This document shows, one piece after another, positions 48,283 to 61,217 of a DNA stretch of 64,000 nucleotides. The notes below the pieces were generated by a model, which saw only the letters and a program-made list of their open reading frames with translations, was not told the DNA's origin and did no database searches. The translations under genes and the position numbers were made by a program. The number at the start of each line of letters is the position of its first letter. Within the stretch, counting starts at the first letter, position 1. The DNA comes from Arcuatula senhousia (Eukaryota; Mollusca; Bivalvia; Mytilida; Mytilidae). The stretch lies in assembly GCA_963971305.1 (NCBI GenBank), contig OZ020306.1, forward strand, positions 63,337,022 to 63,401,021, written 5' to 3'.

Positions 48283-49333
48283 TGAAAGAACCTTAGTGAG
48301 CACGCTCACATACCCCACGCGTGCCGCTAATGGACTATCAATGTTATTCTTGAGAAATTAGTATCAAGCTACAGGAATCAATAATATTGAATGATTGTAA
48401 AAGTGAATGTGCAAGTATTTGAATATCATAACAAAGTTATGCCAAATTTCTTAGTCCAAAGGGCCATAACTCCGACAAAAATTTGGGGATAAAAAATCCA
48501 TGTAATATGCACAACTACATATGGTGTTCTTCTTGCATACCAAGTTTCATTAAATTCTGTTCAGTAGTTCAAGAGGAGTTGCGATTACAAACTGTAATCA
48601 TGATTTTCTGCAAATTTCTAAGTCCAAAGGGCCTTAACTCCCACAAAAATTTGCGAATCAAAAATTCCCGGTAATATGCACAACTACATAAGGTGTTCTT
48701 CTTGCATACCAATTTTCATTAAATTCTGTTGAGGAGTTGCGATTACAAACTGTAATCATGATTTTCTGCAAATTTCTAAGTCCAAAGGGCCATAACTCCC
48801 ACAAAAATTTGCGAATCAAAAATGCCCGGTAATATGCACAACTACATATGGTGTTCTTCTTGCATACCAAGTTTCATTAAATTCTGTTCAGTACTTTAAG
48901 AGGAGTTGCGATTACAAACTGTATTCATGATTTTCTGCAAATTTCTAAGTCCAAAGGGCTATAACTCCCACAAAAATTTGCAAATCAAAACTTCCCGGTA
49001 ATATGCACAACTACATATGGTGTTCTTCTTGCATACCAAGTTTCATTAAATTCTGTTCAGTAGTTTAAGAGGAGTTGCGATTACAAACTGTAATCATGAT
49101 TTTCTGCAAATTTCTAAGTCCAAAGGGCCATAACTCCCACAAAAATTTGCAAATCAAAAATTCCCGGTAATATGCACAACTACATATGGTGTTCTTCTTG
49201 CATACCAAGTTTCATTAAATTCTGTTCAGTAGTTTAAGAGGAGTTGCGATTACAAACTTTGATCACAGACGGACGGACGGACGGACCAGTCAAAAACATT
49301 ATACCCTTCGCAACTTCGTTGTGTGGGGTATAA
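48283..49333 (-). mobile_element. Helitron/pearl-like element in the satellite, copy 1 (1,051 bp)
   Basis: Read on the minus strand it begins at a TATACCCCACAC...GAAGGGTATA hairpin (49301-49333), then a GTCC-type microsatellite, internal repeats of 157-170 bp (AAATTTCTAAGTCCAAAGGG on the plus strand), and ends with GTGAGCGTGCTCAC and TAAGGTTCTTTCA. It interrupts a monomer after GGAAATA. This copy has one more internal repeat than copies 2-4. No transposase frame. Confidence 0.8.
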
Positions 49334-50598
49334 CAAGACTCTTTCTGCATGGACACGGAACACTTCATTAATAGACTTGATTCAGAGCCTCATAACACAA
49401 GGAAATACAAGACTCTTTCTGCATGGACACGGAATACTTCATATTAAAATAGACTTGATTCAGAGCCTCATAACACAAGGAAATACAAGACTCTTTCTGC
49501 ATGGACACGGAATACTTCATAAATAGACTTGATTCAGAGCCTCATAACACAAGGAAATACAAAACTCTTTCTGCATGGACACGGAACACTTCATAAATAG
49601 ACTTGATTCAGAGCCTCATAACACAAGGAAAAACAAGACTCTTTCTGCATGGACACGGAACACTTCATAAATAGACTTGATTCAGAGCCTCACAACACAA
49701 GGAAATACAGGACTCTTTCTGCATGGACATTGAATACTTCATAAATAGACTTGATTCAGAGCCTCATTACACAAGGAAATACAAGACTCTTTCTGCATGG
49801 ACACGGAATACTTCATAAATAGACTTGATTCAGAGCCTCATAACACAAGGAAATACAAGACTCTTTCTGCATGGACACGGATCACTTCATTAATAGACTT
49901 GATTCAGAGCCTCATAACACAAGGAAATACAAGACTCTTTCTGCATGGACACGGAATACTTCATAAATAGACTTGATTCAGAGCCTCATAACACAAGGAA
50001 ATACAAGACTCTTTCTGCATGGACACGGAATACTTCATATATAGACTTGATTCAGAGCCTCATAACACAAGGAAATACAAGACTCTTTCTGTATGGACAC
50101 TGAACACTTCATAAATAGATTTGATTCAGAGCCTCACAACACAAGGAAATACAAGACTCTTTCTGCTTGGACACGGAACACTTCATAAATAGATTTGATT
50201 CAGAGCCTCACAACACAAGGAAATACAAGACTCTTTCTGCATGGACACTGAACACTTCATAAATAGATTTGATTCAGAGCCTCATAACTCAAGGAAATAC
50301 AGGACTCTTTCTGAATGGACACGGAACACTTCATAAATAGATTTGATTCAGAGCCTCACAACACAAGGAAATACAAGACTCTTTCTGCATGGACATTGAA
50401 TACTTCGTTAATAGACTTGATTCAGAGCCTCATAACACAAGGAAATACAAAACTCTTTCTGCATGGACACGGAATACTTCATAAATAGACTTGATTCAGA
50501 GCCTCATAACACAAGGAAATACAAGACTCTTTCTGCATGGACATTGAATACTTCATTTATAGACTTAATTCAGAGCCTCATAACACAAGGAAATACAA

Positions 50599-50769
50599 TA
50601 GAAAATAAAGAGATGTGGAATAAGTGTACGCGACACAGCCCACAATTAAACGGCAATTTAGAAAAACCACAATGGACAACCGCCAGCAGCCTTCAACGAG
50701 GCCATTTGGCACTGCTCGCGGTTATGCAATTGGCCCATGGTTTAAATAAGATGCATATAAATGCATATA
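50599..50769. mobile_element. 171-bp insert, copy 5
   Basis: Same sequence and TACAA flanks. The monomer just before it has ACTTAATTCAG instead of ACTTGATTCAG, shared only with copy 6. Confidence 0.75.
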
Positions 50770-52417
50770 TACAAGACTCTTTCTGCATGGACACGGAATA
50801 CTTCATAAATAGACTTGATTCAGAGCCTCATAACACAAGGAAATACAAGACTCTTTCTGCATGGACACGGAACACTTCATAAATAGATTTGGATTCAGAG
50901 CCTCATAACACAAGGAAATACAGGACTCTTTCTGAATGGACATGGAATACTTCATTAATAGACTTGATTCAGAGCCTCATAACACAAGGAAATACAAGAC
51001 TCTTTCTGCATGGACATTGAATACTTCATTAATAGACTTGATTCAGAGCCTCATAACACAAGGAAATACAAGACTCTTTCTGCATGGACACGGAATACTT
51101 CATAAATAGACTTGATTCAGAGCCTCATAACACAAGGAAATACAAGACTCTTTCTGCATGGACACGGAATACTTCATATTAAAATAGACTTGATTCAGAG
51201 CCTCATAACACAAGGAAATACAAGACTCTTTCTGCATGGACATTGAATACTTCATTAATAGACTTGATTCAGAGCCTCATAACACACGGAAATACAAGAC
51301 TCTTTCTGCATGGACACGGAAAACTTCATAAATAGACTTGATTCAGAGCCTCATAACACAAGGAAATACAAAACTCTTTCTGCATGGACACGGAACACTT
51401 CATAAATAGACTTGATTCAGAGCCTCATAACACAAGGAAATACAAGACTCTTTCTGCATGGACACGGAACACTTCATAAATAGATTTGGATTCAGAGCCT
51501 CATAACACAAGGAAATACAGGACTCTTTCTGAATGGACATTGAATACTTCATTAATAGACTTGATTCAGAGCCTCATAACACAAGGAAATACAAGACTCT
51601 TTCTGCATGGACATTGAATACTTCATTAATAGACTTGATTCAGAGCCTCATAACACAAGGAAATACAAGACTCTTTCTGCATGGACACGGAATACATCAT
51701 AAATAGACTTGATTCAGAGCCTCATAACACAAGGAAATACAAGACTCTTTCTGCATGGACACGGAATACTTCATATTAAAATAGACTTGATTCAGAGCCT
51801 CATAACACAAGGAAATACAAGACTCTTTCTGCATGGACATTGAATACTTCATTAATAGACTTGATTCAGAGCCTAATAACACACGGAAATACAAGACTCT
51901 TTCTGCATGGACACGGAATACTTCATAAATAGACTAGATTCAGAGCCTCATAACACAAGGAAATACAAGACTCTTTCTGCATGGACACGGAATACATCAT
52001 AAATAGACTTGATTCAGAGCCTCATAACACAAGGAAATACAAGACTCTTTCTGCATGGACACGGAATACTTCATATTAAAATAGACTTGATTCAGAGCCT
52101 CATAACACAAGGAAATACAAGACTCTTTCTGCATGGACACGGAACACTTCATATTAAAATAGACTTGATTCAGAGCCTCATAACACAAGGAAATACAAGA
52201 CTCTTTCTGCATGGACATTGAATACTTCATTAATAGACTTGATTCAGAGCCTCATAACACAAGGAAATACAAGACTCTTTCTGCATGGACACGGAATACT
52301 ACATAAATAGACTTGATTCAGAGCCTCATAACACAAGGAAATACAGGACTCTTTCTGCATGGACACGGAACACTTCATTAATAGACTTGATTCAGAGCCT
52401 CATAACACAAGGAAATA

Positions 52418-53299
52418 TGAAAGAACCTTAGTGAGCACGCTCACATACCCCACGCGTGCCGCTAATGGACTATCAATGTTATTCTTGAGGAATTAGTATC
52501 AAGCTACAGGAATCAATAATATTGAATGATTGTAAAAGTGAATGTGCAAGTATTTGAATATCATAACAAAGTTATGCCAAATTTCTTAGTCCAAAGGGCC
52601 ATAACTCCGACAAAAATTTGGGGATAAAAAATCCATGTAATATGCACAACTACATATGGTGTTCTTCTTGCATACCAAGTTTCATTAAATTCTGTTCAGT
52701 AGTTCAAGAGGAGTTGCGATTACAAACTGTAATCATGATTTTCTGCAAATTTCTAAGTCCAAAGGGCCTTAACTCCCACAAAAATTTGCGAATCAAAAAT
52801 TCCCGGTAATATGCACAACTACATAAGGTGTTCTTCTTGCATACCAAGTTTCATTAAATTCTGTTGAGGAGTTGCGATTACAAACTGTAATCATGATTTT
52901 CTGCAAATTTCTAAGTCCAAAGGGCCATAACTCCCACAAAAATTTGCGAATCAAAAATGCCCGGTAATATGCACAACTACATATGGTGTTCTTCTTGCAT
53001 ACCAAGTTTCATTAAATTCTGTTCAGTACTTTAAGAGGAGTTGCGATTACAAACTGTATTCATGATTTTCTGCAAATTTCTAAGTCCAAAGGGCCATAAC
53101 TCCCACAAAAATTTGCAAATCAAAAATTCCCGGTAATATGCACAACTACATATGGTGTTCTTCTTGCATACCAAGTTTCATTAAATTCTGTTCAGTAGTT
53201 TAAGAGGAGTTGCGATTATAAACTTTGATCACAGACGGACGGACGGACGGACCAGTCAAAAACATTATACCCTTCGCAACTTCGTTGTGTGGGGTATAA
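52418..53299 (-). mobile_element. Helitron/pearl-like element in the satellite, copy 2 (882 bp)
   Basis: Same ends and same position in the monomer as copy 1, but 169 bp shorter by loss of one internal repeat. Confidence 0.8.
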
Positions 53300-54342
53300 C
53301 AAGACTCTTTCTGCATGGACACGGAACACTTCATTAATAGACTTGATTCAGAGCCTCATAACACAAGGAAATACAAGACTCTTTCTGCATGGACACGGAA
53401 TACTTCATATTAAAATAGACTTGATTCAGAGCCTCATAACACAAGGAAATACAAGACTCTTTCTGCATGGACACGGAATACTTCATAAATAGACTTGATT
53501 CAGAGCCTCATAACACAAGGAAATACAAAACTCTTTCTGCATGGACACGGAACACTTCATAAATAGACTTGATTCAGAGCCTCATAACACAAGGAAATAC
53601 AAGACTCTTTCTGCATGGACACGGATCACTTCATTAATAGACTTGATTCAGAGCCTCATAACACAAGGAAATACAAGACTCTTTCTGCATGGACACGGAA
53701 TACTTCATAAATAGACTTGATTCAGAGCCTCATAACACAAGGAAATACAAGACTCTTTCTGCATGGACACGGAATACTTCATATATAGACTTGATTCAGA
53801 GCCTCATAACACAAGGAAATACAAGACTCTTTCTGTATGGACACTGAACACTTCATAAATAGATTTGATTCAGAGCCTCACAACACAAGGAAATACAAGA
53901 CTCTTTCTGCTTGGACACGGAACACTTCATAAATAGATTTGATTCAGAGCCTCACAACACAAGGAAATACAAGACTCTTTCTGCATGGACACTGAACACT
54001 TCATAAATAGATTTGATTCAGAGCCTCATAACTCAAGGAAATACAGGACTCTTTCTGAATGGACACGGAACACTTCATAAATAGATTTGATTCAGAGCCT
54101 CACAACACAAGGAAATACAAGACTCTTTCTGCATGGACATTGAATACTTCGTTAATAGACTTGATTCAGAGCCTCATAACACAAGGAAATACAAAACTCT
54201 TTCTGCATGGACACGGAATACTTCATAAATAGACTTGATTCAGAGCCTCATAACACAAGGAAATACAAGACTCTTTCTGCATGGACATTGAATACTTCAT
54301 TTATAGACTTAATTCAGAGCCTCATAACACAAGGAAATACAA

Positions 54343-54513
54343 TAGAAAATAAAGAGATGTGGAATAAGTGTACGCGACACAGCCCACAATTAAACGGCAA
54401 TTTAGAAAAACCACAATGGACAACCGCCAGCAGCCTTCAACGAGGCCATTTGGCACTGCTCGCGGTTATGCAATTGGCCCATGGTTTAAATAAGATGCAT
54501 ATAAATGCATATA
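54343..54513. mobile_element. 171-bp insert, copy 6
   Basis: 3,744 bp after copy 5, with the same neighbouring variant. Confidence 0.75.
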
Positions 54514-56161
54514 TACAAGACTCTTTCTGCATGGACACGGAATACTTCATAAATAGACTTGATTCAGAGCCTCATAACACAAGGAAATACAAGACTCTTT
54601 CTGCATGGACACGGAACACTTCATAAATAGATTTGGATTCAGAGCCTCATAACACAAGGAAATACAGGACTCTTTCTGAATGGACATGGAATACTTCATT
54701 AATAGACTTGATTCAGAGCCTCATAACACAAGGAAATACAAGACTCTTTCTGCATGGACATTGAATACTTCATTAATAGACTTGATTCAGAGCCTCATAA
54801 CACAAGGAAATACAAGACTCTTTCTGCATGGACACGGAATACTTCATAAATAGACTTGATTCAGAGCCTCATAACACAAGGAAATACAAGACTCTTTCTG
54901 CATGGACACGGAATACTTCATATTAAAATAGACTTGATTCAGAGCCTCATAACACAAGGAAATACAAGACTCTTTCTGCATGGACATTGAATACTTCATT
55001 AATAGACTTGATTCAGAGCCTCATAACACACGGAAATACAAGACTCTTTCTGCATGGACACGGAAAACTTCATAAATAGACTTGATTCAGAGCCTCATAA
55101 CACAAGGAAATACAAAACTCTTTCTGCATGGACACGGAACACTTCATAAATAGACTTGATTCAGAGCCTCATAACACAAGGAAATACAAGACTCTTTCTG
55201 CATGGACACGGAACACTTCATAAATAGATTTGGATTCAGAGCCTCATAACACAAGGAAATACAGGACTCTTTCTGAATGGACATTGAATACTTCATTAAT
55301 AGACTTGATTCAGAGCCTCATAACACAAGGAAATACAAGACTCTTTCTGCATGGACATTGAATACTTCATTAATAGACTTGATTCAGAGCCTCATAACAC
55401 AAGGAAATACAAGACTCTTTCTGCATGGACACGGAATACATCATAAATAGACTTGATTCAGAGCCTCATAACACAAGGAAATACAAGACTCTTTCTGCAT
55501 GGACACGGAATACTTCATATTAAAATAGACTTGATTCAGAGCCTCATAACACAAGGAAATACAAGACTCTTTCTGCATGGACATTGAATACTTCATTAAT
55601 AGACTTGATTCAGAGCCTAATAACACACGGAAATACAAGACTCTTTCTGCATGGACACGGAATACTTCATAAATAGACTAGATTCAGAGCCTCATAACAC
55701 AAGGAAATACAAGACTCTTTCTGCATGGACACGGAATACATCATAAATAGACTTGATTCAGAGCCTCATAACACAAGGAAATACAAGACTCTTTCTGCAT
55801 GGACACGGAATACTTCATATTAAAATAGACTTGATTCAGAGCCTCATAACACAAGGAAATACAAGACTCTTTCTGCATGGACACGGAACACTTCATATTA
55901 AAATAGACTTGATTCAGAGCCTCATAACACAAGGAAATACAAGACTCTTTCTGCATGGACATTGAATACTTCATTAATAGACTTGATTCAGAGCCTCATA
56001 ACACAAGGAAATACAAGACTCTTTCTGCATGGACACGGAATACTACATAAATAGACTTGATTCAGAGCCTCATAACACAAGGAAATACAGGACTCTTTCT
56101 GCATGGACACGGAACACTTCATTAATAGACTTGATTCAGAGCCTCATAACACAAGGAAATA

Positions 56162-57051
56162 TGAAAGAACCTTAGTGAGCACGCTCACATACCCCACGCG
56201 TGCCGCTAATGGACTATCAATGTTATTCTTGAGGAATTAGTATCAAGCTACAGGAATCAATAATATTGAATGATTGTAAAAGTGAATGTGCAAGTATTTG
56301 AATATCATAACAAAGTTATGCCAAATTTCTTAGTCCAAAGGGCCATAACTCCGACAAAAATTTGGGGATAAAAAATCCATGTAATATGCACAACTACATA
56401 TGGTGTTCTTCTTGCATACCAAGTTTCATTAAATTCTGTTCAGTAGTTCAAGAGGAGTTGCGATTACAAACTGTAATCATGATTTTCTGCAAATTTCTAA
56501 GTCCAAAGGGCCTTAACTCCCACAAAAATTTGCGAATCAAAAATTCCCGGTAATATGCACAACTACATAAGGTGTTCTTCTTGCATACCAAGTTTCATTA
56601 AATTCTGTTGAGGAGTTGCGATTACAAACTGTAATCATGATTTTCTGCAAATTTCTAAGTCCAAAGGGCCATAACTCCCACAAAAATTTGCGAATCAAAA
56701 ATGCCCGGTAATATGCACAACTACATATGGTGTTCTTCTTGCATACCAAGTTTCATTAAATTCTGTTCAGTACTTTAAGAGGAGTTGCGATTACAAACTG
56801 TATTCATGATTTTCTGCAAATTTCTAAGTCCAAAGGGCCATAACTCCCACAAAAATTTGCAAATCAAAAATTCCCGGTAATATGCACAACTACATATGGT
56901 GTTCTTCTTGCATACCAAGTTTCATTAAATTCTGTTCAGTAGTTTAAGAGGAGTTGCGATTATAAACTTTGATCACAGACGGACGGACGGACGGACGGAC
57001 GGACCAGTCAAAAACATTATACCCTTCGCAACTTCGTTGTGTGGGGTATAA
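56162..57051 (-). mobile_element. Helitron/pearl-like element in the satellite, copy 3 (890 bp)
   Basis: As copy 2, with two extra GACG units in the microsatellite at about 56977-57003. Confidence 0.8.
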
Positions 57052-60000
57052 CAAGACTCTTTCTGCATGGACACGGAACACTTCATTAATAGACTTGATT
57101 CAGAGCCTCATAACACAAGGAAATACAAGACTCTTTCTGCATGGACACGGAATACTTCATATTAAAATAGACTTGATTCAGAGCCTCATAACACAAGGAA
57201 ATACAAGACTCTTTCTGCATGGACACTGAATACTTCATATTAAATAAACTTGATTCAGAGCCTCATAACACAAGGAAATACAAGACTCTTTCTGCATGGA
57301 CATTGAATACCTCATAAATAGATTTGATTCAGAGCCTTATAACACAAGGAAATACAAGACTCTTTCTGCATGGACACTGAATACTTCATAAATAAACTTG
57401 ATTCAGAGCCTCATAACACAAGGAAATACAAGACTCTTTCTGCATGGACACGGAATACTTCATAAATAGACTTGATTCAGAGCCTCATGACACAAGGAAA
57501 TACAAGACTCTTTCTGCATGGACACGGAATACTTCATAAATAGACTTGATTCCAAGCTTCATAACACAAGGAAATACAAGACTCTTTCTGCATGGACACG
57601 GAATACTTCATTAATAGATTTGATTCAGAGCCTCATAACACAAGGAAATACAAGACTCTTTCTGCTTGGACACTGAACACTTCATAAATAGATTTGGATT
57701 CAGAGCCTCATTACACAAGGAAATACAAGACTCTTTCTGCATGGACACGGAATACTTCATAAATAGATTTTGATTCAGAGCCTCATTACACAAGGAAATA
57801 CAAGACTCTTTCTGCATGGACACGGAATACTTCATAAATAGATTTGATTCAGAGCCTCATAACACAAGGAAATACAAGACTCTTTCTGCATGGACACGGA
57901 ATACTTCATATATAGACTTGATTCAGAGCCTCATAACACAAGGAAATACAAGACTCTTTCTGCATGGACACTGAACACTTCATAAATAGATTTGATTCAG
58001 AGCCTCACAACACAAGGAAATACAAGACTCTTTCTGCTTGGACACGGAACACTTCATAAATAGATTTGATTCAGAGCCTCACAACACAAGGAAATACAAG
58101 ACTCTTTCTGCATGGACACTGAACACTTCAAAAATAAACTTGATTCAGAGCCTCATAACACAAGGAAATACAAGACTCTCTCTGCATGGACACGGAATAC
58201 TTCATAAATAGACTTGATTCAGAACCTCACAACACAAGGAAATACAGGACTCTTTCTGCATGGACATTGAATACTTCATTAATAGACTTTATTCAGAGCC
58301 TCATAACACAAGGAAATACAAGACTCTCTCTGCATGGACACTGAATACTTCATATTAAAATAGACTTGATTCAGAGCCTCATAACACAAGGAAATACAAG
58401 ACTCTTTCTGCATGGACACGGAATACTTCATAAATAGACTGATTCAGAGCCTCATAACTCAAGGAAATACAAGACTCTTTCTGCATGGACACGGAACACT
58501 TCATAAATAGACTTGATTCAGAGCCTCATAACATAAGGAAATACAAGACTCTTTCTGCATGGACACGGAATACTTCATAAATAGACTTGATTCAGAGCCT
58601 CATAACACAAGGAAATACAGGACTCTTTCTGAATGGACACGGAACACTTCATAAATAGATTGGATTCAGAGCCTCACAACACAAGGAAATACAAGACTCT
58701 TTCTGCATGGACATTGAATACTTCATTAATAGACTTGATTCAGAGCCTCATAACACAAGGAAATACAAAACTCTTTCTGCATGGACACTGAATACTCCAT
58801 AAATAGACTTGATTCAGAGCCTCATAACTCAAGGAAATACAAGACTCTTTCTGCATGGACACGGAACACTTCATAGACTTGATTCAGAGCCTCATAACAC
58901 AAGGAAATACAAGACTCTTTCTGCATGGACACGGAACACTTCATAAATAGACTTGATTCAGAGCCTCATTACACAAGGAAATACAAGACTCTTTCTGCAT
59001 GGACACGGAATACTTCATAAATAGACTTGATTCAGAGCCTCATAACACAAGGAAATACAAGACTCTTTCTGCATGGACACGGAACACTTCATAAATAAAC
59101 TTGATTCAGAGCCTCACAACACAAGGAAATACAGGACTCTTTCTGCATGGACACGGAATACTTCATAAATAGACTTGATTCAGAGCCTCATTACACAAGG
59201 AAATACAAGACTCTTTCTGCATGGACACGGAACACTTCATAAATAGACTCGATTCAGAGCCTCATAACACAAGGAAATACAAGACTCTTTCTGCGTGGAC
59301 ATTGAATACTTCATTAATAGACTTGATTCAGAGCCTCACAACACAAGGAAATACAAGACTCTTTCTGCATGGACATTGAATACTTCATTAATAGACTTGA
59401 TTCAGAGCCTCATAACACAAGGAAATACAAGACTCTTTCTGCATGGACATTGAATACTTAATTAATAGACTTGATTCAGAGCCTCGTAACACAAGGAAAT
59501 ACAAGACTCTTTCTGCATGGACATTGAATACTTAATTAATAGACTTGATTCAGAGCCTCATAACACAAGGAAATACAAGACTCTTTCTGCATGGACACGG
59601 AATACATCATAAATAGACTTGATTCAGAGCCTCATAACACAAGGAAATACAAGACTCTTTCTGCATGGACACGGAATACTTCATATTAAAATAGACTTGA
59701 TTCAGAGCCTCATAACACAAGGAAATACAAGACTCTTTCTGCATGGACATTGAATACTTCATTAATAGACTTGATTCAGAGCCTAATAACACACGGAAAT
59801 ACAAGACTCTTTCTGCATGGACACGGAATACTTCATAAATAGACTAGATTCAGAGCCTCATAACACAAGGAAATACAAGACTCTTTCTGCATGGACACGG
59901 AATACATCATAAATAGACTTGATTCAGAGCCTCATAACACAAGGAAATACAAGACTCTTTCTGCATGGACACGGAATACTTCATATTAAAATAGACTTGA

Positions 60001-60327
60001 TTCAGAGCCTCATAACACAAGGAAATACAAGACTCTTTCTGCATGGACACGGAACACTTCATATTAAAATAGACTTGATTCAGAGCCTCATAACACAAGG
60101 AAATACAAGACTCTTTCTGCATGGACATTGAATACTTCATTAATAGACTTGATTCAGAGCCTCATAACACAAGGAAATACAAGACTCTTTCTGCATGGAC
60201 ACGGAATACTACATAAATAGACTTGATTCAGAGCCTCATAACACAAGGAAATACAGGACTCTTTCTGCATGGACACGGAACACTTCATTAATAGACTTGA
60301 TTCAGAGCCTCATAACACAAGGAAATA

Positions 60328-61217
60328 TGAAAGAACCTTAGTGAGCACGCTCACATACCCCACGCGTGCCGCTAATGGACTATCAATGTTATTCTTGAGG
60401 AATTAGTATCAAGCTACAGGAATCAATAATATTGAATGATTGTAAAAGTGAATGTGCAAGTATTTGAATATCATAACAAAGTTATGCCAAATTTCTTAGT
60501 CCAAAGGGCCATAACTCCGACAAAAATTTGGGGATAAAAAATCCATGTAATATGCACAACTACATATGGTGTTCTTCTTGCATACCAAGTTTCATTAAAT
60601 TCTGTTCAGTAGTTCAAGAGGAGTTGCGATTACAAACTGTAATCATGATTTTCTGCAAATTTCTAAGTCCAAAGGGCCTTAACTCCCACAAAAATTTGCG
60701 AATCAAAAATTCCCGGTAATATGCACAACTACATAAGGTGTTCTTCTTGCATACCAAGTTTCATTAAATTCTGTTGAGGAGTTGCGATTACAAACTGTAA
60801 TCATGATTTTCTGCAAATTTCTAAGTCCAAAGGGCCATAACTCCCACAAAAATTTGCGAATCAAAAATGCCCGGTAATATGCACAACTACATATGGTGTT
60901 CTTCTTGCATACCAAGTTTCATTAAATTCTGTTCAGTACTTTAAGAGGAGTTGCGATTACAAACTGTATTCATGATTTTCTGCAAATTTCTAAGTCCAAA
61001 GGGCCATAACTCCCACAAAAATTTGCAAATCAAAAATTCCCGGTAATATGCACAACTACATATGGTGTTCTTCTTGCATACCAAGTTTCATTAAATTCTG
61101 TTCAGTAGTTTAAGAGGAGTTGCGATTATAAACTTTGATCACAGACGGACGGACGGACGGACGGACGGACCAGTCAAAAACATTATACCCTTCGCAACTT
61201 CGTTGTGTGGGGTATAA
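60328..61217 (-). mobile_element. Helitron/pearl-like element in the satellite, copy 4 (890 bp)
   Basis: Same length and microsatellite number as copy 3, 4,166 bp downstream. Confidence 0.8.

Larger units (their letters stand above)
50463..57050. repeat. 3,744-bp higher-order unit, nearly two copies
   Basis: The 171-bp insert (50599, 54343), the variants at 51697 and 55441, and the Helitron-like element (52418, 56162) all repeat at 3,744 bp. The satellite variant order between them is the same. Confidence 0.9.

Noticed and set aside
40154..54626. Six identical 139-codon plus-strand ORFs around the 171-bp insert
   Set aside because: Each starts and ends inside 74-bp satellite monomers and only crosses the insert by chance of frame. 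Identity follows from array amplification, not protein conservation.
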